DNA of 64,000 nt. Origin: Saccharibacillus brassicae. Lineage in GTDB: Bacteria > Bacillota > Bacilli > Paenibacillales > Paenibacillaceae. Shown here in pieces: positions 1-8,555 of this stretch. Each line of letters begins with the position of its first letter. Within the stretch, counting starts at the first letter, position 1. The stretch is from the NCBI RefSeq assembly GCF_006542275.1, contig NZ_CP041217.1, positions 2,279,501 to 2,343,500 of the forward strand. Direction: 5' to 3'. The translations under genes and the position numbers were made by a program. The notes under the pieces were generated by a model that did not search any database, had not been told where the DNA came from, and saw only the letters and a program-made list of their open reading frames with translations.

Positions 1-1869
1 GCCGTCGCCGGTCATGGCGGTGATCCGGCCTTTTTTCTGCCAGGCGCGGACGATGCGGATCTTGTTCTCCGGCGAGACGCGCGCGTACACGGCGATATGT
101 TCCAGCCGGTTGTCCAGTTCGCTGTCGGACAGCGCGTCCAGCTCGCGGCCGGTCAGCGCTTCGTCGCCTTCTTCCATCAGCCCGATATCGCGGCCGATCG
201 CCTGCGCCGTCGTCTTGTGGTCGCCCGTGATCATGACCGGGCGAATACCGGCGCTTCGCGCTTCCTTGATCGCGCCGTAGACCGCGTCGCGCGGCGGATC
301 GATCATCGCCGTCAGACCGACGAACACCAATTCGTTCTCGTCGTCTTCGTCGACCGTGACGCCGGCGGCGATTTCTTTGTAACCGAAGGCCAGCACGCGC
401 AGCGCACGGTCGGAGAACGATTCGTTCTGCGCCTGAATGCCGCGCAGCCATTCGTCCGTGAACTTCTCTTCGCGACCGTCGATCCGGATGCCGGTGCAGC
501 GGTCGAGCAGCACGTCCGGTCCGCCTTTGACGAGCAGCAGGCGGCGGCCGTCGACCGTATGCACGGTCGACATCAGCTTGCGGTCGGAGTCGAACGGAAT
601 CTCGCCTTCGCGTTCGTACGTGCCGCGCACTTCTTCGTGGCTGCGGTTTTTCTTGGAGCTGTAGGCGAGCAGCGCCGTCTCCGTCGGATCGCCGATCTCC
701 TGTCCGTCTTCGTTGATGCGCGAGTCGTTGCACAATACCGCGATGCGCATCAGCCACTGCTCGGAATCCGTCCATTCGTTCGGATCGTCCGGCACCTGGC
801 CTTCGCGGCCTTCCGGCACGAAGTCGTCGACGACGGTCATCTTGTTCTGCGTCAGCGTACCGGTCTTGTCGGTACAGATGACGCTCGTCGAACCGAGCGT
901 CTCGACCGCCGGCAGGCGCCGGATGATGGCATGGCGCTTCGCCATCTTGTTCGTGCCGACCGCAAGCACGATCGTCACGATCGACGACAGCGCTTCGGGA
1001 ATCGCCGCGACCGCGACGGCTACGGCGAACATGAACGAGTTCAGGATCGCGCCCGTCATGTCTCCCGTATCGTTGGAGAACCATTCGCGTCCCGCTTCGA
1101 CGCCGAAGATGACGATGCAGAGAATAAGGATGAACAGACCGAGTTTCTTGCTGAAGCTCTCCAGCTTGCGCTGCAGCGGCGTCTGCTTCGCTTCGGCGCT
1201 CTCGATCAATCCGGCGATCTTGCCGATCTCCGAATTCGTGCCCGTGCCGGTGACGAGCATCGTCCCCCGGCCGTAGACCACGAGCGCGCCGCTGAACACC
1301 ATGTTGCGGCGGTCGCCGATCCCCGACTCTTCTTCGATCGTGTCGGTATGCTTCTCGGCCGGTTCCGATTCGCCGGTCAGCATGCCTTCGTCCGTCTTCA
1401 GCGAGCTGCTCTCCAGCAGCCGTCCGTCGGCCGGCACGTAATCGCCCGCTTCGAGCAGCACGATGTCGCCGGGCACCACTTCCCTCGCCTCGATCGTATG
1501 TACCTGTCCGCTGCGTTTGACTTTGGCGGCGGGCGCCGACATCTGCTTGAGCGCATCGAGCGAATTTTCCGCTTTGCGCGTCTGCACGACGCCGATCACC
1601 GAATTCATGATCAATACCGCGAAGATGATAATCGATTCGATGATCTCGCCGAGTGCGAGCTGCACGATGGCGGCCGCCAGCAGCACGATGACCATCGGAT
1701 CTTTGAACGATTCGAGAATCAGCTTCCAGATCGGATCTTTTTGCCGCTCCTTCAGTTCGTTGTAGCCGTGTTCCTCAAGCCGTCTGCCGGCTTCCCCCGT
1801 TTCCAGACCTTCCGGGCGGGACTTCAGTTCCTTCAAAGATTCTTCCCCGCTTGAGCGATAAAAATCCAC
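1..1869 (-). CDS. Calcium-transporting P-type ATPase (P2 type), partial
   Basis: Membrane pump that couples ATP hydrolysis to cation (probably Ca2+) export. The gene runs off the left edge, leaving 623 codons from a GTG start with a GAGGAGGG ribosome site six bases upstream. Visible landmarks in order are the N-terminal cation-ATPase region, paired helices around residues 55-90, the actuator-loop TGES motif at 165-168, the IPEALSS helix that replaces the usual PEGLP in many Firmicute calcium pumps, and the phosphorylation motif DKTGT beginning at Asp334. The window ends inside the TGDGxND hinge, so the C-terminal membrane helices lie outside. The IPEAL-type helix and the length fit the PMCA/LMCA1-like bacterial Ca2+ pumps. 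Ion specificity is inferred from family resemblance only. The next gene, a membrane protein, is read on the same strand and lies upstream. Confidence 0.93.
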   Translation of the reverse strand, partial: MDFYRSSGEESLKELKSRPEGLETGEAGRRLEEHGYNELKERQKDPIWKLILESFKDPMVIVLLAAAIVQLALGEIIESIIIFAVLIMNSVIGVVQTRKAENSLDALKQMSAPAAKVKRSGQVHTIEAREVVPGDIVLLEAGDYVPADGRLLESSSLKTDEGMLTGESEPAEKHTDTIEEESGIGDRRNMVFSGALVVYGRGTMLVTGTGTNSEIGKIAGLIESAEAKQTPLQRKLESFSKKLGLFILILCIVIFGVEAGREWFSNDTGDMTGAILNSFMFAVAVAVAAIPEALSSIVTIVLAVGTNKMAKRHAIIRRLPAVETLGSTSVICTDKTGTLTQNKMTVVDDFVPEGREGQVPDDPNEWTDSEQWLMRIAVLCNDSRINEDGQEIGDPTETALLAYSSKKNRSHEEVRGTYEREGEIPFDSDRKLMSTVHTVDGRRLLLVKGGPDVLLDRCTGIRIDGREEKFTDEWLRGIQAQNESFSDRALRVLAFGYKEIAAGVTVDEDDENELVFVGLTAMIDPPRDAVYGAIKEARSAGIRPVMITGDHKTTAQAIGRDIGLMEEGDEALTGRELDALSDSELDNRLEHIAVYARVSPENKIRIVRAWQKKGRITAMTGDG

Positions 1870-2060
1870 GCAATCCCTCCTCTTCATTCGGCGCGGGCCG
1901 GCATTCCGACGATCGAAACCTACATGCCGGCCGCTCTCTCTCCCTTTTACCCAGAAGGAGCGAAGAAGGTGACGGTTTTTCAGGTGTTTTTTCAGCAAAT
2001 TCCAAAACGTTAACAGGCAGGTCAAACTTGCGCGCAAAGCCCGCCGCTGCGGCATACGTT

Positions 2061-3584
2061 TCAGTTTACATATCGGTTAAGCTGCTCGCGGGCCTGCCAA
2101 TCGGACAGGTTCCAGGATTGCCACGGCACGTTCTCTCCAAGCTCGCTTTGGGCTTTTTCCCGCAGCCGCCGATCCAATTCGCTGTCTGGTTCGGCGCGTT
2201 CGATCAGGACAGGCACCGCATCGTCGGACAGGTCCAGCAGATACTCAAGGTCGATCGTCGCCTCGGCCGCCTGCTGGCGATCGAGGTTGAGCCGCGTGAT
2301 CACGCGATCCATGCAGGCATAGTTGACCGCCAGGTACGCAGCGACGCCGAGCACGACCAGCACGCGGCCGAGCGGGATACGGCGCATGCGGATACACAGC
2401 GCGAACAGAACCAGCACGGCGAACAGGAAAATCATGAACGCATGCACGAGAAAACGCAGCCGCGTATAGCCGTACGCTTCTTCGTACAGCAGCAGCCGGG
2501 AAAAAGCCGAACCGAGCATCGCTACCGAGCAGAGCGCGAGCAGCAGATGCAGGCCGTCCAGCGCCCGGCGTATCCGGCCTTCCCCGCGCAGCGTCGCGTA
2601 CAGACCGAGCAGCAGCACACCGAAGTTGATAAACGTTACGCCGATCAATTCCCCGAAGCCGCTGCGCGCATAGTCGGCGTACGAAGAAGATTCGGGCAGC
2701 ACGCCCTGCCAGGCGCCGAACAGGTACGAGAACTGGAACGCCACGAACAGCACGTAGACGAGATTCAACGCGACCAGCAGCGTGACCACGGGCAGCGGCT
2801 GCAGTTTGGAGAGCGGATCGGTCGTTTGGACCGGATGGACCGGTTCAAAATGTTCCGCAAGCTTCGGACCCTGCACGGGCGGCCGGCGTTTCGGCGAACG
2901 GAACCCGCCCAGATACGTGAACAGGAATCCGCCTGTCGCAAGCGCCCACAGCAGCCGGATTCCGCCGTCTCCGAGCGACAGATTGCCGAACCAGGCCGGG
3001 ATTTCGCCCGCCATCGTGCGCAGCACGCCGTCCGCCGAAAGCAGCAGCATCAGCACGACCGCAAGCAGCGGCACCGCGAACGCCAGTCCGTACAGCACCT
3101 GCCGCAGCGCGGAATCGCCTTCGCCGTTTGCGGCATCCCCTTCCTGCGGACGACGCCGGAACAAAGCGAACACGTCCGGCACATGCAGCACCGTCTGCTT
3201 CAGCATATGGCCGAACGCGTCGGGAATAAGCCGCAGGTCGTGCCAGCTGCGTCTGCGGTCGCCCAGCATGTAGGTCAGATGCCAGGCGGTCAAGGTCGGC
3301 AGCGCGAGCAGGTTCAGCACGAAAAACACCGGGTTGTCGAACAGCGCATACGTCAGCGCAAGCAGCAGCACGGCGGCCGCAAGCAGGTACCCGGCCGGCC
3401 CTTGCGGACGTACCGCTTCCCGGCCGAACGTCCAGAAGTAGGCGTACAGCAGCAGCAAAAACAGCGGCACGGACAAGCCCGGCAGAAGCCCGTAGAACAG
3501 CAGTTGGTGCAGGCCGCCCAACGTCAGCGCGACTGCCAGGGCGGGCAGCAGGCTCCTTTTTGACTTGATCGTCGATTCGTTCAT
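2061..3584 (-). CDS. DUF4173 multi-spanning membrane protein
   Basis: 507-residue integral membrane protein of unknown function with about ten or more hydrophobic segments. The first follows a short basic N-terminus (MNESTIKSKRS), and a soluble C-terminal tail rich in Asp/Glu/Arg follows the last. Overall length, the GEL(I)GVTFINFGVLLL helix and the closing ALNRY-like end (EQLNRYV) match the DUF4173 family, which is often encoded near sensor or regulatory genes. I chose the internal ATG at 3584 because GGAGGG lies 8 bases upstream; a start 60 bases earlier has no comparable site. It is divergent from the SgrR-like regulator beginning at 3719, so the 134-base gap should hold both promoters. 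No catalytic residues are recognised. Confidence 0.8.
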   Translation of the reverse strand: MNESTIKSKRSLLPALAVALTLGGLHQLLFYGLLPGLSVPLFLLLLYAYFWTFGREAVRPQGPAGYLLAAAVLLLALTYALFDNPVFFVLNLLALPTLTAWHLTYMLGDRRRSWHDLRLIPDAFGHMLKQTVLHVPDVFALFRRRPQEGDAANGEGDSALRQVLYGLAFAVPLLAVVLMLLLSADGVLRTMAGEIPAWFGNLSLGDGGIRLLWALATGGFLFTYLGGFRSPKRRPPVQGPKLAEHFEPVHPVQTTDPLSKLQPLPVVTLLVALNLVYVLFVAFQFSYLFGAWQGVLPESSSYADYARSGFGELIGVTFINFGVLLLGLYATLRGEGRIRRALDGLHLLLALCSVAMLGSAFSRLLLYEEAYGYTRLRFLVHAFMIFLFAVLVLFALCIRMRRIPLGRVLVVLGVAAYLAVNYACMDRVITRLNLDRQQAAEATIDLEYLLDLSDDAVPVLIERAEPDSELDRRLREKAQSELGENVPWQSWNLSDWQAREQLNRYVN

Positions 3585-3718
3585 CTCTCGTTCCCTCCGC
3601 CTGTCCGAACGGTCTGCGCCGTCGGGACTGTATTCTTTTCCCATTGTAGACGTTAAAATAAGAAGATAAATAGAAAGGTTGGGAGACGTTTTTTCGCATT
3701 TTACGGAGGAGGACGAGC

Positions 3719-5860
3719 ATGAAGCTGCACAGACAATTCCTGCTGCTGCACGAGCGGTACGGAGCGGAAGACGACGGGGAGACGGGCGCGCAGGTGACGC
3801 TTGCGGAGGTGGCGGAGACGCTGGACTGCACGCATCGGAGCGCCCTGACGGTCATCGGCAAAATGGCGGCGGCAAACTGGATCGGCTGGTCGTCCAAGCG
3901 CGGGCGCGGCCGGCGTTCGGGCCTGACGTTTCGCGTGACGCCGGAAGAGATCGCCGCGGCCTCGGTGGCGGACGCGATCGGGCGCGGCGATGTGCGCGGC
4001 CTCGCGGGCGGTCTCGGCGACGGCGCTCCGCCGCCCGCGATGCGGGAACGGCTGCGCGAATCGCTGCGCGCCTACTTCGGCCACCATTCGGAGACCCGCA
4101 CCGGGCGGCAGATCGACACGCTGCGGCTGCCGATCCGCCAGCGGCTGCATTCGCTCGACCCGCTGCGCACGAACCTGCTGGCGGAATCGTTTGTCGTCGG
4201 CCACGTGTTCGACGGACTAGTGCGGCAGCAGGGCGGCTCGGACGAGATCCTGCCGGCGCTCGCGCATCATTGGGAATGCGGCGAAGACGGCACGGCGTGG
4301 ACGTTCTACCTGCGCAAAGACGTGCCGTTCCACGACGGCCGCCTCCTCACCGCCGACGACGTCGTCCATTCGTTCGAGCGCATGCGGCGGCTGCCCGAAC
4401 GGATGCTGTACGGCTTCATGTTCCGCAATATCGCCGAAGTGACGGCGCCCGGCCCGCTCGTCGTGCGGTTTCGCCTGAAGCGGGCGCACGCGCTGTTTCT
4501 GCCGTTTCTGTGCACCAGCCGGGCGTCGATCGTGCCGCTGCGGCGCGGCGACGAACCGGTCGCCCTGCGCCCGATCGGCACCGGCCCGTTCCGGGTCGCG
4601 GCTTTCGATCCCGGCTTGTGCGTGCTCGAAGCGCATGTGCCGCATTACGCGGGCCGCGCGCATCTGGACCGGGTCGAGATCGTCAATCTCCCGTGGCGGA
4701 TCGCAGGCGGCGAAGACGGCGGCGAATCGGATTCGCCGTTTCACGTGTGGCCGGGTGGCGGGCCGGTGGCGGCGGGGACGGACGGCGAGGCGGCAAGGGA
4801 GGATGGCGGGACGGCGGGCGCGGACGGCACGGCGACAGGCGCGGATAACGACGCGACAGGCACGGATAGCGACGCGGCAAGAGCGGACGGCGGGATGGCG
4901 GGAAAAGAGGGCGACGACGAAGCAGGCAGCGGGGCGGCAGCTTCTGCGGGCGCGGAGCGGGGAGCAGGATCGCTTGCGGAAGCGGCGCAGCCGGAAAGCG
5001 GCGATTCCGCCGCAGGGCCGGACGACAGCGGCAGCGGCGTCATGAGGCAGGAAAGTGCCTGGAGCCGGGCACACGCGGAAGTGTTCTCGCGCAAATTCGT
5101 CACGTGCAACACGAAAAGCGGACCGCTGCGCGATCCCGCCGAACGGGCCGCGGTCATGGCGGCGATCTCCGCGGAGGACGCGCCGGGCGGGGCGGCCGGA
5201 CGGCGGGAAGACGCAGCGGATGCGGCGACGGCCGGAGCGGAAGCGGCGGATGCGGCGCACTTGGGCGCGGCGGAGAGCCGCACGCGCACGGGCTCTGCCG
5301 GCGACGGCCCGGCAGCCGAAGCGGGCGGCTTCGCGAGCCCGGGCTTGGCCGATTCGGCTGCCGCTGCGCCGGCGGCCGAACCTACCGCGGAGCGGCAGCC
5401 GCTGCGCCTGCTGACCATTCCGCAGTATCGCAAAGACGCCGCTCTCCTCCGAGAGCGGCTGGAACGACGCGGCTATGCGTGCCGCGTCATCATCGTGACA
5501 GTGGACGATTTCAAAGGCCGGACCCGGCTGGCAGCCGACCTGATCCTGTTCTCGCTGATCCGCGATCGCGACGAACAACTGCGGCTGTTCGACCTGTACC
5601 AGACGCTGTCGGAACATGCCGACTCGTCGACCCGTTCTTTCGTCCGGAGCGCGCTGCGCCGGGCCGCGGAAGAGACGACGCCCCGCGGGCGGGGCCGCGA
5701 ACTGGATCGGCTGGAAGCTTTCCTGATCGCGCAGCATCAGCTGCATATCCTGTACGAGACGCCGCTTCAGACGGCGTACCTGCCCGGCATTCGCGGCGTC
5801 AGCTTCGGCGCGCAGGGCTGGATCGATCTGCGGACGATCTGGTTTCCGCCGGGAAGTTAA
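3719..5860 (+). CDS. SgrR-like transcriptional regulator (HTH plus solute-binding-protein domain) with low-complexity insert
   Basis: 713 residues. The first ~110 residues form a winged-helix DNA-binding region of the SgrR_N type (TLAEVAETLDCTHRSALTVIGKM is the recognition region). Residues ~115-340 and ~560-713 are the two halves of a family-5 extracellular solute-binding-protein fold (FVVGHVFDGLV..., ALAHHWECGEDGTAW, GTGPFRV). Such proteins are cytoplasmic sugar- or ligand-responsive regulators, and there is no signal peptide here. Residues ~345-442 and ~480-559 are Ala/Gly/Asp/Glu-rich, partly repetitive tracts that split the ligand-binding fold. Relatives are typically about 550-600 residues, so this is the extra length. 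The ATG has GGAGGAGGACGAGC upstream. Ligand unknown; the divergent DUF4173 gene is a possible target. Confidence 0.85.
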   Translation: MKLHRQFLLLHERYGAEDDGETGAQVTLAEVAETLDCTHRSALTVIGKMAAANWIGWSSKRGRGRRSGLTFRVTPEEIAAASVADAIGRGDVRGLAGGLGDGAPPPAMRERLRESLRAYFGHHSETRTGRQIDTLRLPIRQRLHSLDPLRTNLLAESFVVGHVFDGLVRQQGGSDEILPALAHHWECGEDGTAWTFYLRKDVPFHDGRLLTADDVVHSFERMRRLPERMLYGFMFRNIAEVTAPGPLVVRFRLKRAHALFLPFLCTSRASIVPLRRGDEPVALRPIGTGPFRVAAFDPGLCVLEAHVPHYAGRAHLDRVEIVNLPWRIAGGEDGGESDSPFHVWPGGGPVAAGTDGEAAREDGGTAGADGTATGADNDATGTDSDAARADGGMAGKEGDDEAGSGAAASAGAERGAGSLAEAAQPESGDSAAGPDDSGSGVMRQESAWSRAHAEVFSRKFVTCNTKSGPLRDPAERAAVMAAISAEDAPGGAAGRREDAADAATAGAEAADAAHLGAAESRTRTGSAGDGPAAEAGGFASPGLADSAAAAPAAEPTAERQPLRLLTIPQYRKDAALLRERLERRGYACRVIIVTVDDFKGRTRLAADLILFSLIRDRDEQLRLFDLYQTLSEHADSSTRSFVRSALRRAAEETTPRGRGRELDRLEAFLIAQHQLHILYETPLQTAYLPGIRGVSFGAQGWIDLRTIWFPPGS

Positions 5861-5888
5861 GGGAGCGGCAGCCCCCTGCTCCGCAGAC

Positions 5889-5928
5889 AAAAGCCCGGCC
5901 AATCGCGCAATGCGATAGCCGGGCTTTT
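5889..5928 (+). terminator. Intrinsic terminator after the SgrR-like gene
   Basis: Arms AAAAGCCCGGC and GCCGGGCTTTT, with a smaller AATCGC/GCGAT stem inside the loop, 28 bases after the stop codon. T-rich on the plus strand and A-rich before the stem, so it may act in both directions. Confidence 0.8.
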
Positions 5929-6043
5929 CGTTCGTGATTGATGACAGACCGTTCCTCGGTCCGACCCATCAAAACCTTTCGCTCTATCCGCTCCTTCAGG
6001 TCTGCAACCGAATCCACGAGCAGATGTATGCCCGAACCCGTTC

Positions 6044-6181
6044 AAATGTTGACTTTTCGACAGCATTTTAGCAAAAAAAGAGCAGTTTAGTTCGAAAAGT
6101 TGACGTTTTGCACACATTTTCCGCTTAAAACAGTCCTTTCGGCGTTTTTTAAGCAAAAATGTGATCATAAAGTCAACATTT
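6044..6181. repeat. 138-bp hairpin repeat with terminal inverted repeats, copy A
   Basis: Begins AAATGTTGACTTTT and ends AAAGTCAACATTT, an inverted pair. A second GTTGAC near 6095 pairs with the right end and encloses matching arms (CACACATTTT / AAAATGTGAT and GCTTAAAAC / GTTTTTTAAGC), so the transcript would fold into a long stem-loop. A homologous copy of 139 bp lies at 29985-30123. It resembles a MITE or REP-type element; no transposase is present. Confidence 0.75.
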
Positions 6182-6206
6182 CTTCAAAAACCCACCTTCC
6201 CGCAGC

Positions 6207-6266
6207 AAAATGTTGCCTTTTCGCACACATTTTTCGCCCCAAACAGCCTTTTCGGCTTGTTTGAGC
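6207..6266. repeat. Partial copy of the same hairpin repeat
   Basis: AAAATGTTGCCTTTTCGCAC followed by ACATTTTTCGC...AACAGCCTTTTCGGC matches the inner part of copies A and B. The right inverted arm is missing, so this is a truncated or decayed copy. Confidence 0.6.
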
Positions 6267-6315
6267 GGCCGCCGCAGCTTCACGCTGCCAAACAGTCTAC
6301 CTTTTCCGCTTCAAT

Positions 6316-6540
6316 CGACTCGAGCGCTTCAGTCGCCTTAATAGCCTTAATGGCTTCAATCCACTCAATCGTCTCGAGTGCTTCAATCCCCTCAATCGAC
6401 TCGAGCGCTTCAGTCGCCTTAATGGCCTTAATGGCTTCAATCCACTCAATCGTCTCGAGTGCTTCAATCCCCTCAATCGCCTCGAGTGCTTCAATCGCCT
6501 TAATCTGCTCTAACCGTCTCAAGCGCTTCAAGCGGCTTCA
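6316..6540. repeat. 81-bp minisatellite with degenerate third unit
   Basis: Units 6316-6396 and 6397-6477 differ at only one or two positions. A shorter diverged unit continues to about 6540. Each unit is itself built from CTCGAGTGCTTCAATC-like sub-repeats. On the minus strand it can be read as a 27-residue Ile/Glu/Ala repeat from a TTG codon at 6531, but there is no ribosome site and no recognised domain. I treat it as non-coding. Confidence 0.75.
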
Positions 6541-6636
6541 ATCTTCAATCCCCTTGACCCGTCCCAATCCGCTCTATCCGCCGCAATCGCCTCAGCCGCG
6601 CTCGTCAACCGCACCCTCTCACCCGCCTCACCCGCC

Positions 6637-7665
6637 TCACCCGCGCGCGCCTTTCCCCGAAATCCGCCGGTGCGTCTCTTCGTCCGCCACCACGTACAGC
6701 TTCGCTTCCGCCGGGATCGGCGTACCGAGCTTGCGGTTGATGCCGAGGTCTTCGCGGTCGGCGATCAGCGTGGCGCCCTGCGCCAGCAGCGCCTGGAACG
6801 CGTCGCCGTACGTGCGCCACGAGCGGTCGACCGGCACTTCGTACACGTCGCTACCGTTCGTGCGGTTAAGCAGCTGCGTGATGACGTCCGAGCTGCCTTC
6901 GTGCAGCGCCGCCCGCACCGCGAGACGCGAGATGGCGTCATGCGACAGGATGAACTCGTTCACCTGTGCGTGGCGGAAGTTCTGGACGTGGTTTTCGATC
7001 GTGATCTCGACCGTCGTATGGACCTGCGGCGCGATCCGCTCGATGCTGGACACGATCAGCAGCGATTTGCCGTCGACGAGCGCACCCTCCTGAATGCGCT
7101 CGTCCGCGAAGATGATCGCGGCCCGGCAGGTGGCGATGCTCGCTTTGGCGAGGATGTGGTCCGCGGCCGGATCGCCGCTGACGAAATGTACCTGCTCCAG
7201 CTGTTCCAGCGGATGCCGGTTCGATTCGTCGATGAGCACGATCTGCGTTTTGGGCGCGTTTTCCAAAATTTCTTCGATCGCCGACCGCGCTTTTTTGCCC
7301 CAGTTGACGATTACGATATGTTCCCGTCCTTCGAACTTCAACAGGCCCGCCCCTCTCTGCCGCTGCACCTCCGCGATCGAATCGATCACCTTGCCGATCA
7401 CAAGACTGAGCAGACCGATCCCGAAGATGTACAGGAAAATAGTAAAAATTTTGCCCGCGGGCGTCGTGGCGAAATAGTCGCCGTACCCCACCGTGGCCAT
7501 CGTCGTCAGCACCCAATAGAAAGCGTTGAACCAGTTCGTAAAAGTCGCAGGCTCGATCGCGTAGGCGATCGTCGCACTCAGCAGCACGAAGGTCAAGATG
7601 ATGACTCCGATCGTCGTCTTGCTCATATGCATCAACCTGGTCGACAGCCGGATAAAAAAGTGCAC
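6637..7665 (-). CDS. Potassium channel with RCK/TrkA-N domain (YugO/MthK-like)
   Basis: 342 residues. It is a two-helix channel: TM1 at ~17-38 (TIGVIILTFVLLSATIAYAI), the selectivity filter TVGYGD at 58-63, and TM2 at ~73-90. A cytoplasmic RCK domain with a Rossmann start (HIVIVNWGKKARSAIEEI) binds nucleotides or ions and gates the pore. B. subtilis YugO is the closest familiar relative and is used in biofilm electrical signalling. The start is a GTG at 7665 with GGGGGAG upstream; an ATG 36 bases downstream is the alternative. It is divergent from the DUF4178 gene at 7819 and lies next to a DUF350/ATP-grasp operon, which suggests a shared envelope or ionic stress role (inference). Confidence 0.9.
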   Translation of the reverse strand: MHFFIRLSTRLMHMSKTTIGVIILTFVLLSATIAYAIEPATFTNWFNAFYWVLTTMATVGYGDYFATTPAGKIFTIFLYIFGIGLLSLVIGKVIDSIAEVQRQRGAGLLKFEGREHIVIVNWGKKARSAIEEILENAPKTQIVLIDESNRHPLEQLEQVHFVSGDPAADHILAKASIATCRAAIIFADERIQEGALVDGKSLLIVSSIERIAPQVHTTVEITIENHVQNFRHAQVNEFILSHDAISRLAVRAALHEGSSDVITQLLNRTNGSDVYEVPVDRSWRTYGDAFQALLAQGATLIADREDLGINRKLGTPIPAEAKLYVVADEETHRRISGKGARG

Positions 7666-7730
7666 GTCCGCTCCCCCTTGCTTGGATTCGGGCCGCGGAT
7701 CGTCTACGATAGGAGAATAGAAGACTTTTC

Positions 7731-7757
7731 CGAAACGCGGCCGCTTGGCAACACGTA
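7731..7757 (+). promoter_or_regulatory. Candidate ECF-sigma (SigW-like) promoter for the DUF4178 gene
   Basis: CGAAAC (7731-7736), 17-base spacer, CGTA (7754-7757), 62 bases before the ATG. The spo0M promoter candidate at 20188-20214 has the same two elements at the same spacing. Confidence 0.5.
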
Positions 7758-7818
7758 AAGCCCTACATGCGAAAACTGCCGGACAAGCCGGCTTTATCCC
7801 AGGTTGGAGGTCATAACC

Positions 7819-8328
7819 ATGTCCATGTTCAAACGCATTCGCAACATCTTTGCCAAACCGGAAGCTCCGCTGAAGGAACGCGGCATTCTCGAGATCGGCC
7901 CCGGCGATATTTGCGAAGTCTCGATGGTGACGTACGAAGTCACCGGCCGCACCCAGAACGCCCGCCGCAAAGCCGTCGTCCTGACGCTGCGCGACGGCGC
8001 GAACCTGTCGTACCTCGTTATCGAGGAACGCGAAGAGAACAAATACGCGCTCTACCGGCCGATCGACGGACGCCTCGATTCGATCCAGGACGTGCCGGCG
8101 ACGATGGATCTCGACGGCGTCGTGTACCATCTCGAAGAGCAGTACAACGGCCACGTCGCGACGACCGGCCGCACGCCGTTCATGCAGGGCGGCGACCAGT
8201 CCGTCTGGCAGTACCAGTCCGACGACATGAAGCTGCTGCGGATCGAATGGATGGACGGCCGCTTCATGCTGTACGAAGGCGAAGACATCCCGCCGGCCGA
8301 CGTGCGCGTGATCCGGGGCGGCGCCTAA
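7819..8328 (+). CDS. DUF4178 domain protein
   Basis: 169-residue soluble protein. Residues ~18-165 form a beta-rich DUF4178 domain (ILEIGPGDICEVSMVTYEV..., SYLVIEEREENKYALYRPI, WQYQSDDMKLLRIEWMDG). Family function is not known biochemically. Relatives occur next to DUF350, PspA-type and glutathionylspermidine-synthase-like genes, as they do here. The ATG at 7819 is chosen because TTGGAGG ends 9 bases before it. A TTG start 15 bases upstream would place the ribosome site inside the gene. It is convergent with the DUF350 operon and separated from it by a shared terminator. Confidence 0.8.
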   Translation: MSMFKRIRNIFAKPEAPLKERGILEIGPGDICEVSMVTYEVTGRTQNARRKAVVLTLRDGANLSYLVIEEREENKYALYRPIDGRLDSIQDVPATMDLDGVVYHLEEQYNGHVATTGRTPFMQGGDQSVWQYQSDDMKLLRIEWMDGRFMLYEGEDIPPADVRVIRGGA

Positions 8329-8336
8329 GACGCGTT

Positions 8337-8441
8337 ACGCCCTGCGGCGGTAAGCCCTGCGGTGACATGCCCTTCGGCAGCACGCTCTGCAACGGCACGC
8401 CCTGCTGTGACACGCCCTTCGGCAGCACGCCCTGCGGAGGC
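8337..8441. repeat. 15-bp tandem repeat, seven units
   Basis: Seven consecutive 15-base units of the form ACGCCCTGCGGCGGY directly after the DUF4178 stop codon. Units differ at two to five positions. On the minus strand they would encode a GVPPQ-like pentapeptide repeat but with no start signal. Not CRISPR: units are contiguous, without spacers. Confidence 0.7.
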
Positions 8442-8506
8442 ACGCCCGCTCCCGAACTATTCGCACCATTCGCGCCGAATTTCGATCGCCAGGCCGTCAA
8501 GCCCGA

Positions 8507-8545
8507 GAAGGCCGCGCCCGCTGGAATAGCGGACGCGGCCTTTTT
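8507..8545. terminator. Bidirectional terminator between DUF4178 and DUF350 genes
   Basis: AAGGCCGCG...CGCT / AGCG...CGCGGCCTTTTT stem-loop in a convergent intergenic gap; T-run on the plus strand and A-run on the left arm. Confidence 0.75.
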
Positions 8546-8555
8546 GCTGCGCCGA

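Larger units (their letters stand above)
5929..6636. other. Non-coding stretch dominated by repeats
   Basis: No convincing gene. It contains, left to right, the hairpin repeat at 6044-6181, a partial second copy at 6207-6266, and an 81-bp minisatellite with degenerate continuation to ~6540. A short run of CACCCGCCT-type repeats then precedes the K+ channel stop codon. Confidence 0.7.

Noticed and set aside
97-1854. Long open frame (585 codons) on the plus strand
   Set aside because: It is antisense to the P-type ATPase, whose motifs (TGES, DKTGT) are unmistakable. The plus-strand protein is Arg/Asp/Phe/Val-rich with no domain, as expected for the complement of a GC-rich gene.
4217-5902. 561-codon minus-strand frame opposite the SgrR-like gene
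   Set aside because: Arg-rich, no ribosome site and no family; the plus strand has HTH and solute-binding signatures and a good ribosome site.
6280-6531. 83-residue Ile/Glu/Ala repeat protein on the minus strand
   Set aside because: Starts at TTG without a ribosome site, consists entirely of the 81-bp minisatellite, and a second frame across the same repeats is equally open.
8337-8441. CRISPR array
   Set aside because: Units are contiguous 15-mers with no spacers, and no cas genes are present. The same reasoning applies to the 18-bp array at 42046 and the 45-bp units at 40301.
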